NCBI GenBank assembly: GCA_964370625.1
Contig: CAYJKB010000011.1
Location: 1 to 52,760 of the forward strand
Length of the DNA stretch: 52,760 nt
Source: CAYJKB01 sp964370625
GTDB taxonomy: Bacteria; Bacillota; Clostridia; Oscillospirales; Butyricicoccaceae
Direction: 5' to 3'
Positions 42,523 to 49,688 of the stretch are shown here, piece after piece. Numbering within the stretch: the stretch's first letter is position 1; each line of letters opens with the position of its first letter. Both the position numbers and the translations under genes were made by a program. The notes under the pieces were generated by a model. The model saw only the letters and a list, made by a program, of their open reading frames with translations. It did not search any database and was not told where the DNA came from.

Positions 42523-42918
42523 ATGAAAACGCTGATTTTTAACAAGAAAAAAATATTTATTTCAGTTGGTGTTATTATAATTGGGCTATTATATTATATT
42601 CAATTACGAATAATTGGGATAAGTATTCCGTGTTATTTTAATTTATTTACAGGGCTAGAATGCCCAGCTTGTGGAATTACAACAGTAGCATATGCGATTT
42701 TACAAGGTGATTTTATGCGTGCATTTCATGCAAATATAGGACTTGTGTTGCTTGCTCCATTGTTAATTCCAACACTTCTAGTGTGTTGGTTTAAGTGGAT
42801 TACAAATCAACATATAAATGGAAAAATTCTCAATATTTGTATATTGGCAAATATTATTTTTCTTATAATTTGGGGAATTTTAAGAAATCTATTGACATTT
42901 TGTGGTTTTTCGTTGTAA
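42523..42918 (+). CDS. DUF2752 membrane protein
   Basis: 131 residues with three to four hydrophobic segments (about 10-28, 45-70, 73-92, 103-125). It carries the family motif FTGLECPACGITT, followed by GDFMRAFHANIGL, characteristic of DUF2752. Function unknown. It lies 14 bp after the glycosylase with an AGGTGA site before the ATG, and is co-transcribed with the DUF4234 gene. Confidence 0.85.
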   Translation: MKTLIFNKKKIFISVGVIIIGLLYYIQLRIIGISIPCYFNLFTGLECPACGITTVAYAILQGDFMRAFHANIGLVLLAPLLIPTLLVCWFKWITNQHINGKILNICILANIIFLIIWGILRNLLTFCGFSL

Positions 42919-42954
42919 AATTATCTTTAGTATTATTATAATGGGGTGGATGAA

Positions 42955-43281
42955 ATGACAAAAAATATACCAATAGCAGTTATACTATCTATTGTAACTT
43001 GTGGGATTTATGCTTGGTACTGGCTAATGTGTATTACAACAGAAGCTACAAGAGCTAATTCAAGTGAATGGAGCACAGCAGGTGGAACAACTGTATTGCT
43101 TTGCATTGTAACTTGTGGCCTATATATGCATTACTGGAACTATAAAATGGGTCGTGCATTTATGAGTGTAAACGGTGGCAGAGATAATAGTATTTTATAC
43201 CTTATACTAGGTGTGCTAGGTTTACAAATTATAAACCTAGGTATCATGCAAGACGATATTAATAAAATGTACTTTATCTAA
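42955..43281 (+). CDS. DUF4234 membrane protein
   Basis: 108 residues with two similar hydrophobic hairpins, each containing the segment SIVTCGIY or CIVTCGLY (about 11-30 and 45-65), followed by YW. This duplicated ITCGIY-YW motif is the mark of DUF4234. Function unknown. ATG 42955 is preferred over the GTG at 42946 because GGGGTGG lies five bases before the ATG. A strong terminator follows. Last gene of the murB run. Confidence 0.85.
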   Translation: MTKNIPIAVILSIVTCGIYAWYWLMCITTEATRANSSEWSTAGGTTVLLCIVTCGLYMHYWNYKMGRAFMSVNGGRDNSILYLILGVLGLQIINLGIMQDDINKMYFI

Positions 43282-43287
43282 AAAAAG

Positions 43288-43318
43288 GGTGCAACCACAT
43301 TGGTTGCACCTTAATTAT
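43288..43318 (+). terminator. terminator after the murB run
   Basis: GGTGCAACCA (43288-43297) pairs with TGGTTGCACC (43301-43310), 3-nt loop, then TTAATTATTTTTTTATTTT. An A-run lies on the other side, so it could also work in reverse. Confidence 0.9.
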
Positions 43319-43342
43319 TTTTTTATTTTAAACTTACATATG

Positions 43343-43442
43343 ACGTTTGGATTTTTGTATAAAAATATACAATTTTCTTTTTACTACTTAGTTAACCCCA
43401 AATAACCAAACGTTTTCACTTTTGGACTTATCAAAAGTGAAA
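43343..43442. other. folded convergent spacer, possible structured RNA
   Basis: Outer arms ACGTTTGG (43343-43350) and CCAAACGT (43406-43413) enclose a perfect hairpin TTGTATA-AAAA-TATACAA (43355-43372). Directly abutting is an 11-bp stem TTTCACTTTTG (43414-43424) with CAAAAGTGAAA (43432-43442). No open reading frame or T-run is associated. It could be a non-coding RNA, the 3-prime end of the zinc-ribbon transcript, or a mobile-repeat remnant. Confidence 0.45.
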
Positions 43443-43495
43443 TCAAAAACACATTGCCACGATATTTGTAATGAGGTTTCTGCTATACTCTATTT

Positions 43496-43774
43496 TTACC
43501 TTCTCCCACAATGGGGGCAAGAAGAATAGTCCTCATCAAGTGATTTACCACAAAATTCACAAATAATCTGTGGGATATCTGCTTTATTTGGTGGTTTGAG
43601 AAGAATTGAGAGTTGATTTATAATAGTATTTTGATTTTCTATTATAATTGATAAAGAGAGAAAGATTAAAGATAAACTCAAGGGGAATATAAATGCAAGT
43701 ATATTGGTTGAAAATGCCAAAACTACCCCTAGTAATAGAATAATTATTGAACTTACTTTAAGAAATATTGACAT
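43496..43774 (-). CDS. small membrane protein with zinc ribbon
   Basis: 92 residues. Two hydrophobic segments (about 5-23 and 27-48) are followed by a C-terminal zinc ribbon, CEFCGKSL and CPHCGRR (four cysteines in two CxxC pairs). Such membrane-anchored ribbons are frequent in Clostridia and unassigned. It begins 15 bp after the RDD gene stop (minus strand), so it is the last gene of the trmB-RDD operon. Function unknown; the ribbon may bind zinc, nucleic acid or protein. Confidence 0.75.
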   Translation of the reverse strand: MSIFLKVSSIIILLLGVVLAFSTNILAFIFPLSLSLIFLSLSIIIENQNTIINQLSILLKPPNKADIPQIICEFCGKSLDEDYSSCPHCGRR

Positions 43775-43789
43775 AAGGCATACCTCATT

Positions 43790-44815
43790 TTATTTAATTT
43801 CAGCTAAAAAGTTAATTTTAATCGGTGGATAATCACTGTTTTCAGAAAATCCGTTATCAACTACAAAAACATCTAAACTTTCAGAATAAAAATATCCAGT
43901 TTGTTCAACTTCATATGTAAAGATAACATCATCAGTATTTGCGATAAAGTCTTTGCCATAAAAAGTTAAGTCTTGATAATTTAACGCAAAAGCAGTTAAT
44001 TGAATAAAGCTGAAATAAGAAGAAACTGTCATATCACCTTTTTGATAATCTACAGTAAAGCCTATTGAAGTAAGTTTGCCATCTTGCTCTGTATATTCAA
44101 ATTTAGGGAAATAATATATTGAAGATGTTTCGACAACCACGCCATTTTGTGCTAAAGTATCTATGATTGTTCCATCTTCAAGCATTTCAACATTCATTCC
44201 AATGAAGTTTGTATAATGATTAAAATTTTCAGCAAACTCAGAAAGTGTAATATTATTCGTGTCATTAGGAGCTGATAATAACATCATACCTAAAAGTGAT
44301 CCAATTCCGAAAGTTAATGCGATTTCTGAAAGAAATAAAAGTGCATATCGTAATGGATGAATTTCTTCAGCGATATAAGAATAACCTTTGTCATAATAAA
44401 GTGGGTTTCCTTGTGCTAAATCCTTTGCACAAAGTATCATAGTAATAAGCGATACAAGTGGAATAAACAGACCATAGCCTTGTAAAAGCACATTAAAAGT
44501 ACGACTTAGCGCATTGCCATAAGATAACTTCGAACCTTCACTATCATAAACAGATAGACCCATTATAAATTTACCAGCAGTTGTACCTAATTTAGATAAT
44601 AATAAAGGTTCTAAAAAAAGCATAATAATCAAAGCTGGGAAAGTACTAATGAAAAATTGTTCAATGCTTGAATAGTTGTCAGGATGTCTACCTAATAAAA
44701 TTTGAATAATTGTGCTTGCAAAAAGTCCATAAATGAAAAAGTCAAAAGTACGTGCGAAAAATCTTCTGAACAAATTATAACTGTAACTTGTTCGATTAAA
44801 TAAATCTGAACACAT
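43790..44815 (-). CDS. RDD-family membrane protein
   Basis: 341 residues. The RDD domain spans about 15-180: FARTFDFFIYG (R and D at the expected places), a second helix, then GTTAGKFIMGLSVYD, and further helices to about 180. The C-terminal half is soluble and beta-rich. The RDD family is of unknown function, possibly transport or envelope maintenance. ATG with AAAAGGTAGG upstream; 28 bp after trmB. The paired zinc-ribbon protein may act with it. Confidence 0.85.
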   Translation of the reverse strand: MCSDLFNRTSYSYNLFRRFFARTFDFFIYGLFASTIIQILLGRHPDNYSSIEQFFISTFPALIIMLFLEPLLLSKLGTTAGKFIMGLSVYDSEGSKLSYGNALSRTFNVLLQGYGLFIPLVSLITMILCAKDLAQGNPLYYDKGYSYIAEEIHPLRYALLFLSEIALTFGIGSLLGMMLLSAPNDTNNITLSEFAENFNHYTNFIGMNVEMLEDGTIIDTLAQNGVVVETSSIYYFPKFEYTEQDGKLTSIGFTVDYQKGDMTVSSYFSFIQLTAFALNYQDLTFYGKDFIANTDDVIFTYEVEQTGYFYSESLDVFVVDNGFSENSDYPPIKINFLAEIK

Positions 44816-44843
44816 ATTTATATACCTACCTTTTTATTAAATT

Positions 44844-45476
44844 TTATAAACTTGCTTCTACTCGATAAATTCTCTGCCCCATTTCAGCAAATTTTTGTTC
44901 ATATTCAGTTTGAATATTTGGTAAATCAGTTTTGTGTAAATCAAGTGATAAATTGCTTAAAATGAAACCTTCATTTGCAAATTCCATAACAGAAAATTCA
45001 AATAATTTTTGATTATCAGTTTTAAATTCAATTCGACACTCTTTAGACATTATTTGTCTATATAAATTTAAGAAGTTTTTGTGTGTAAGCCTGCGTTTAG
45101 CCTGTCTGTTTGGTGGCCAAGGGTCTGAAAAGTTTAAGTAAATGCGAGCGACTTCTTCAGGTGCGAAAAGTTCTGGTAAAAGAGCTGCATCAGTGGATAA
45201 GAATAGTAAATTTGGAAGTTTATCTTCCATAACCTTTTCCATTGGAATTATAAGCACATTTTTATAACGCTCAAATGCAATGTAATTTATATCTGGATTT
45301 TGCTTTGCATGTTCCATGATAAATCTACCTTTACCACAGCCTACTTCAATATAAATTGGATTATTATTTCCAAAATATTCGTTCCATTTACCTTTATTTG
45401 CTTGTGGATTTTCAAGAGTTACAGCAGATGCTGCCTCTAATCTTTGATCAAGATTTTTTTTAAGTCTCATTCTCAT
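44844..45476 (-). CDS. trmB: tRNA (guanine-N7-)-methyltransferase
   Basis: Methylates guanosine-46 of tRNA with SAM. 210 residues: MRMRLKKNLDQRL N-terminus, SAM motif YIEVGCGKGRF, FSDPWPPNRQAKRRL (the catalytic aspartate in DPWP), and a C-terminal segment with TDNQKLFEF. ATG 45476 has GGAGG upstream. First gene of an operon with the RDD and zinc-ribbon genes, under a perfect-consensus promoter. Confidence 0.96.
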   Translation of the reverse strand: MRMRLKKNLDQRLEAASAVTLENPQANKGKWNEYFGNNNPIYIEVGCGKGRFIMEHAKQNPDINYIAFERYKNVLIIPMEKVMEDKLPNLLFLSTDAALLPELFAPEEVARIYLNFSDPWPPNRQAKRRLTHKNFLNLYRQIMSKECRIEFKTDNQKLFEFSVMEFANEGFILSNLSLDLHKTDLPNIQTEYEQKFAEMGQRIYRVEASL

Positions 45477-45513
45477 ATGATGAATTGCCTCCGATTATTT
45501 TACATTAATATTA

Positions 45514-45542
45514 ATTATAGTAAAATTGTGATATAATGTCAA
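45514..45542 (-). promoter_or_regulatory. perfect sigma-A promoter of trmB
   Basis: Minus strand: TTGACA (45537-45542), 17-nt spacer, TATAAT (45514-45519). Full consensus at both hexamers, the strongest-looking promoter in the window. Start near 45507, 31 nt before trmB. Confidence 0.9.
45529..45537 (+). promoter_or_regulatory. extended -10 candidate for the YitT gene
   Basis: TG-A-TATAAT on the plus strand inside the trmB promoter spacer. Its -35 (TATTAA) is weak. A second TATAAT at 45553-45558 is an alternative. If used, it overlaps the trmB promoter and the two would compete. Confidence 0.4.
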
Positions 45543-45589
45543 ATTTTTTGTTTATAATAATTAAGTAATTTAAATTAGGAAGTGATAAT

Positions 45590-46426
45590 ATGAAAGTAAA
45601 ATACTTTGAATTTACAATGCTAACAATAGGGTGTGTACTTTATGCATTGGCATTTATATTATTTTTTACACCTGCTCAAATAGTACCAGGTGGATTTACA
45701 GGACTTTCTATGATAATAAATCATTTAACAGGATTTCCAATTGGTTTATCTGTAATGATACTTAATTTGCCATTATTTTCATATGCAACTCATAAATTTG
45801 GAAAAATATTTATGATAAGAACTATTTTTTGCACAGTTTTATCGTCGATTTTTATTGATATAGGCAATGTGTTAATTGATTTTAAAGCTGATGTATTGTT
45901 ATCATCTATATTTGGAGGTGTGCTAGTTGGCACAGGACTTGGTGTAATTTTTAATTTTACAGGGACTACAGGAGGAACTGATATACTTGGAAAAATTATT
46001 AAAGGAATTAAACCACATTTTTCTATAGGTCAACTAATGTTGTTTATAGATTTTGTAATTATTACATTATCTGTAATTACATTTGGTGATATTAATGTTG
46101 GATTATACGGAATTATATCACTTTATATCACAACTCAAGCGATTGACCTTATTATGGAAGGCTCAAAAGCTGGAAGATTAATTTTTATAATTTCACAAAA
46201 CAAACAAAAAATAACAGATGAAATATTAACAAAATCATCAAGAGGAGTAACTATAGTGCAAGCAATGGGTGCATATACACATAAGGAAAATAATATTTTA
46301 ATGTGTGCAGTATCAAGGACAGAATTGCCACAAATTCGCAAATTAGTAGAGCAAATCGATAATACATCTTTTATGATTGTAGTTAACACTTATGAAGTTT
46401 TAGGTGATGGATTTAATAATTTTTAG
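45590..46426 (+). CDS. YitT-family membrane protein
   Basis: 278 residues with five to six hydrophobic segments in the first 190, including the family pattern PAQIVPGGFTGLSMI and GTTGGTDIL, and a C-terminal DUF2179 domain (about 200-275). The YitT family is common in Firmicutes and has been proposed as a transporter, but its substrate is not established. ATG with AGGAAGTGA. It is divergent from trmB, and the next gene has its own promoter 8 bp after its stop. Confidence 0.9.
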   Translation: MKVKYFEFTMLTIGCVLYALAFILFFTPAQIVPGGFTGLSMIINHLTGFPIGLSVMILNLPLFSYATHKFGKIFMIRTIFCTVLSSIFIDIGNVLIDFKADVLLSSIFGGVLVGTGLGVIFNFTGTTGGTDILGKIIKGIKPHFSIGQLMLFIDFVIITLSVITFGDINVGLYGIISLYITTQAIDLIMEGSKAGRLIFIISQNKQKITDEILTKSSRGVTIVQAMGAYTHKENNILMCAVSRTELPQIRKLVEQIDNTSFMIVVNTYEVLGDGFNNF

Positions 46427-46433
46427 AAGTTAC

Positions 46434-46462
46434 TCGACAATTTGTATAAAAAATGTTAAAAT
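46434..46462 (+). promoter_or_regulatory. promoter of the SLOG gene
   Basis: TCGACA (46434-46439), 17-nt spacer ending TGT (extended -10), TAAAAT (46457-46462). Start near 46469. Confidence 0.65.
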
Positions 46463-46502
46463 ATAGTGTATTGAAAAATAATTATATTTAAGGAAGATTT
46501 AC

Positions 46503-46853
46503 ATGAAAGTTGCTATAATCGGTTCAAGGAATATAAATCAAAATGATTATGAAAAATTATTGCCACATATACCAATCGGTGCAAGTCAAATTATTTCGGG
46601 TGGGGCAACTGGAGCAGATGAACTTGCTGTACGTTATGCAGAAGAAAATAATTTAAAACTTGTGACATTTACACCAGAATATGAAAAATTCGGAAAATCA
46701 GCGACACTTAAAAGAAATATTCAAATAATCGAATATAGCGATTATGTTATTGCACTTTGGGATGGTCATTCTCGTGGCACAGCCCATGTAATTGTAAATT
46801 GTATAGAAATTAGAGTACCTGTTAAAGTGGTGCTAATAAAAGGTGAAGAATAG
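46503..46853 (+). CDS. SLOG-domain protein, possible nucleotide sensor
   Basis: 116 residues, a single Rossmann-like SLOG/YspA-type domain: IGSRNI near the start, the core ISGGATGADELA (about 32-43), a lysine/arginine-rich KRN, and ALWDGHSRGT (about 81-90). The domain is related to DprA and LOG and binds nucleotide derivatives; stand-alone versions occur in defence or stress contexts, but no effector gene is adjacent here. Ribosome site AAGGAAG before the ATG. Followed by two hairpins and the convergent manA operon. Function unknown. Confidence 0.82.
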   Translation: MKVAIIGSRNINQNDYEKLLPHIPIGASQIISGGATGADELAVRYAEENNLKLVTFTPEYEKFGKSATLKRNIQIIEYSDYVIALWDGHSRGTAHVIVNCIEIRVPVKVVLIKGEE

Positions 46854-46883
46854 TAAAATTTAAACAAGTCAAAGCTTGTTTAA

Positions 46884-46912
46884 GGGGGTATGACAAATTT
46901 TGTCATACCCCC
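46884..46912. terminator. convergent hairpin, TGTGAC-like family
   Basis: GGGGGTATGACAAA (46884-46897) pairs with TTTGTCATACCCCC (46899-46912). No T-run on either side. A second hairpin TAAACAAG/CTTGTTTA (46861-46882) lies directly before it. It lies between the SLOG gene and manA. Confidence 0.8.
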
Positions 46913-46917
46913 TAATA

Positions 46918-47862
46918 TTATGCTCTAACAGAAATTAGAAGTGCTTCAAATGCACCTTTTAACTTATATTCACCCAAGCCAGCAGGCATAAATAAACAAT
47001 CACCACGAGAAAATTCGATTTTGTTTTCATCGCATTTAATAGTGCCATTACCTTCTAAAACAAGTAATGATTGGAAAGTATCACTGCTTACATTGCCTTC
47101 AAGTTTAGTCAACATTTTGCCATCAAGATTAATTTTATCCACTGTAAAATATTCACAATCTGCGATATGTGGATGCATATTAACAGGAACAGCAGGTTTC
47201 ATATCTGTTACATCAACAGCTTTTTCAACATGAAGCTCACGGGCATTACCATCTTTATCACGTCTATCAAAATCATATACACGATAAGTGGAATTTGAAT
47301 TTTGTTGAATTTCAGCAATTAAAATATCTTTGCCAATTGCATGAATTGTACCAGCTTCAATGAAGAATACATCACCTTTTTTAACAGATACTTGGTTTAG
47401 AACTTCTAAAATAGTATTGTTTTGAATACGGTCTGCAAATTCAGCTTTAGAAATTTCTCTATTCAATCCATAATATAATGAAGCATTTTCGCCACAATCT
47501 ACAATATACCAAACTTCAGTTTTACCATATCCGCCCTCGTTTTTAAGCGCATATTCATTATTTGGATGAACTTGGATAGATAAGTTATCACGAGCATCAA
47601 TAAGTTTTACTAAAATAGGAAATTCTTCGAAGCGATAACAGTTAGTGCCAAGCACATCTTTACCACAAATTTCAATATACTCACGAAGTGTTTTTCCAGC
47701 AAATTCTCCATTTGCAATTTTAGATAAACCATCAGGATGGCATGATAGTTCCCAAGTTTCAGCAAGTTTTTCACCATTATATTTTTTGCCAAATTGTTCT
47801 TTTAATTTAGTTCCACCCCATAAATAATCTTTACCTTCTGGGTCTAACTTTAAAATGTACAT
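46918..47862 (-). CDS. manA: mannose-6-phosphate isomerase class I
   Basis: Interconverts mannose 6-phosphate and fructose 6-phosphate. 314 residues: WGGTKLKE near the N-terminus, QVHPNN (zinc ligands), GKTEVWYI, GTIHAIGKDILIAEIQQN and YDFDR, all of the short Firmicute type. ATG 47862 is preferred since AGGAG lies eight bases upstream; the frame is open 69 bases further without a ribosome site. Last gene of fhs-tsaE-tsaB-upp-manA, followed by a hairpin. Confidence 0.95.
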   Translation of the reverse strand: MYILKLDPEGKDYLWGGTKLKEQFGKKYNGEKLAETWELSCHPDGLSKIANGEFAGKTLREYIEICGKDVLGTNCYRFEEFPILVKLIDARDNLSIQVHPNNEYALKNEGGYGKTEVWYIVDCGENASLYYGLNREISKAEFADRIQNNTILEVLNQVSVKKGDVFFIEAGTIHAIGKDILIAEIQQNSNSTYRVYDFDRRDKDGNARELHVEKAVDVTDMKPAVPVNMHPHIADCEYFTVDKINLDGKMLTKLEGNVSSDTFQSLLVLEGNGTIKCDENKIEFSRGDCLFMPAGLGEYKLKGAFEALLISVRA

Positions 47863-47896
47863 AATAGTATCTCCTATAAAAAATGATATAATTTTT

Positions 47897-48526
47897 TTAT
47901 TTTGTGCCAAAAATTCTGTCGCCAGCATCACCTAAACCAGGAACGATATAACCATGGTCATTTAATTTTTCATCTATTGCAGCACAATAAATTTCAATGT
48001 CAGAATGATCTTTTGATAAAACTTCAATGCCTTCAGGAGCTGCTAAAATACACATGAATTTAATGTTTTTAACTCCATAATTTTTAAGGAATTGAACAGC
48101 AGCAGAGGCAGAACCACCAGTAGCAAGCATTGGATCTACAATGATTACATCACGTTCTTCAATATCTGATGGCAATTTACAATAGTATTCAACTGGTTGA
48201 AGTGTTTCAGGGTCACGATAAAGTCCGATATGACCTACTTTTGCAGCAGGTATTAATGATAACATGCCATCAACCATACCTAAACCAGCACGTAAAATAG
48301 GAACAATTGCAAGTTTTTTACCAGAAAGCACCTGTGCTGTCATAGGTGAAACCGGAGTTTCAATTTGAATGTCACAAAGTGTAAGGTTGCGAGTAGCTTC
48401 ATAACACATAAGCGTTGCGATTTCATTTACAGCTTCACGAAATTCTTTTACTCCAGTGTTTTTATCACGAAGTAGAGTTAATTTGTGTTTAATTAGTGGG
48501 TGATTCATTTCGAATACTTTAGACAT
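47897..48526 (-). CDS. upp: uracil phosphoribosyltransferase
   Basis: Pyrimidine salvage: uracil + PRPP to UMP. 209 residues, with the PRPP loop DPMLATGGSA (about 130-139) and the C-terminal uracil-binding GLGDAGDRIFGTK. HPLIKHKLTLLRD and ILRAGLGM are also standard. AAAAGGAG precedes the ATG. Lies between tsaB (30 bp) and manA (34 bp) in the operon. Confidence 0.97.
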   Translation of the reverse strand: MSKVFEMNHPLIKHKLTLLRDKNTGVKEFREAVNEIATLMCYEATRNLTLCDIQIETPVSPMTAQVLSGKKLAIVPILRAGLGMVDGMLSLIPAAKVGHIGLYRDPETLQPVEYYCKLPSDIEERDVIIVDPMLATGGSASAAVQFLKNYGVKNIKFMCILAAPEGIEVLSKDHSDIEIYCAAIDEKLNDHGYIVPGLGDAGDRIFGTK

Positions 48527-48556
48527 ATGTAGTGTCTCCTTTTATGAAAAAATTAT

Positions 48557-49252
48557 TTATTTTGAAAGTCTCTCACGTTCAGCTTGTGGCAGACGTAAAT
48601 ATTCTGGGGTTAAATTATGATGTGAATAGGGAAGTATGCCTTGTTTCTGTTTTTCATAGCAAGCTAAAGCTACACCATATGCACGTTGATATAGCAGGTG
48701 TGGTGGTGATAATTTAAAGTCGAATGTACTATCAGCAAATGCATTAAAACAAATTTCAGCTCCATCACCAACTAAAAGCACAGGCTTATCAAATGTGCAA
48801 AGTTCATCCTTGAGGCACGCTATTGAAATAGCTCTATCGTCACATAGACGAGTTAAAATACCATTATCAAAAGTAAATAAAGCATTATAAACTTGATTCC
48901 CACGTGCATCCATTACAGGACAAATTATATGATTTTCTTGAGGGTAATTATAAGCCATTGCCTCTAATGTTGATGCACCTAAACAAGGCAAATCACATCC
49001 AAAAGCTAAACCTTTAATAACAGAAATACCAATTCGAATACCAGTAAATGAACCAGGACCTAATGCTACAGCTAATAAATTTATATCAGATAAAGAATAT
49101 CCTGTGCTTTCAAAAATATTCTCTATCATTGGAAGTAGTGTTTTGCTGTGTGTATGTCCACAGTTTTGAAAGTTTTCAGCAATTAATTTTCCATCTTCAA
49201 AGATGCATACAGATGCTGATTTTGCAGAAGATTCTACTGCGAGTATTTTCAT
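48557..49252 (-). CDS. tsaB: tRNA threonylcarbamoyl adenosine factor TsaB
   Basis: Inactive ASKHA-fold partner of TsaD in t6A synthesis on ANN-decoding tRNAs. 231 residues, beginning ILAVESSAKSASV and with LGPGSFTGIRIG, the family signature, and DARGNQVYNALF. Its ATG abuts the tsaE stop (no gap), so translation is coupled. TsaD and RimI are not in the window. Confidence 0.95.
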   Translation of the reverse strand: MKILAVESSAKSASVCIFEDGKLIAENFQNCGHTHSKTLLPMIENIFESTGYSLSDINLLAVALGPGSFTGIRIGISVIKGLAFGCDLPCLGASTLEAMAYNYPQENHIICPVMDARGNQVYNALFTFDNGILTRLCDDRAISIACLKDELCTFDKPVLLVGDGAEICFNAFADSTFDFKLSPPHLLYQRAYGVALACYEKQKQGILPYSHHNLTPEYLRLPQAERERLSK

Positions 49253-49678
49253 TTAAAACTCTACCCCCTCTATTGTAAAAATTCTTGAATCTTCATTTTC
49301 TCCATGTCTTATATCAACTGTAATTAAATCAGTTGGTAAAAAATCACGAATATTTTCACTCCATTCAATTAAAAGTGTGCTACCAGATGACAAATAATCA
49401 TCAAAACCAAGTTCATAAAGGCTGTATTCATCAAGTATACGATACATATCAAAATGACAAATTTTACACTTTTCAGTTTCATATTCGTGGGCTATTGCAA
49501 AGGTTGGGCTCGTAACACGTCCTGTATAGCCTAAAGCTTCGATAAAGCCTTTGGCAAAAGCAGTTTTACCAGCACCTAAATCACCTGACATAGCAATTAT
49601 GCTACCAAAAGGAACAATGTCAGCGAGTTTTTTTCCTATTTCTAAAGTTTGCTCATAGGAATTTGAAATTAAGGTCAT
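49253..49678 (-). CDS. tsaE: tRNA threonylcarbamoyl adenosine ATPase TsaE
   Basis: P-loop ATPase that works with TsaB-TsaD in t6A formation. 141 residues with Walker A GDLGAGKT (about 34-41), SPTFAIAHEYE, HFDMYRI, and LIEWSENI. The start is ATG 49678 because AAGGAG lies six bases upstream; the frame continues 51 bases into the fhs end without a site. Followed directly by tsaB, preceded by fhs (10 bp). Confidence 0.95.
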   Translation of the reverse strand: MTLISNSYEQTLEIGKKLADIVPFGSIIAMSGDLGAGKTAFAKGFIEALGYTGRVTSPTFAIAHEYETEKCKICHFDMYRILDEYSLYELGFDDYLSSGSTLLIEWSENIRDFLPTDLITVDIRHGENEDSRIFTIEGVEF

Positions 49679-49688
49679 AATGTTCTCC

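Noticed and set aside
46503..46853. Defence island around the SLOG gene
   Set aside because: No toxin, nuclease, reverse transcriptase or other effector nearby; the neighbours are metabolic.
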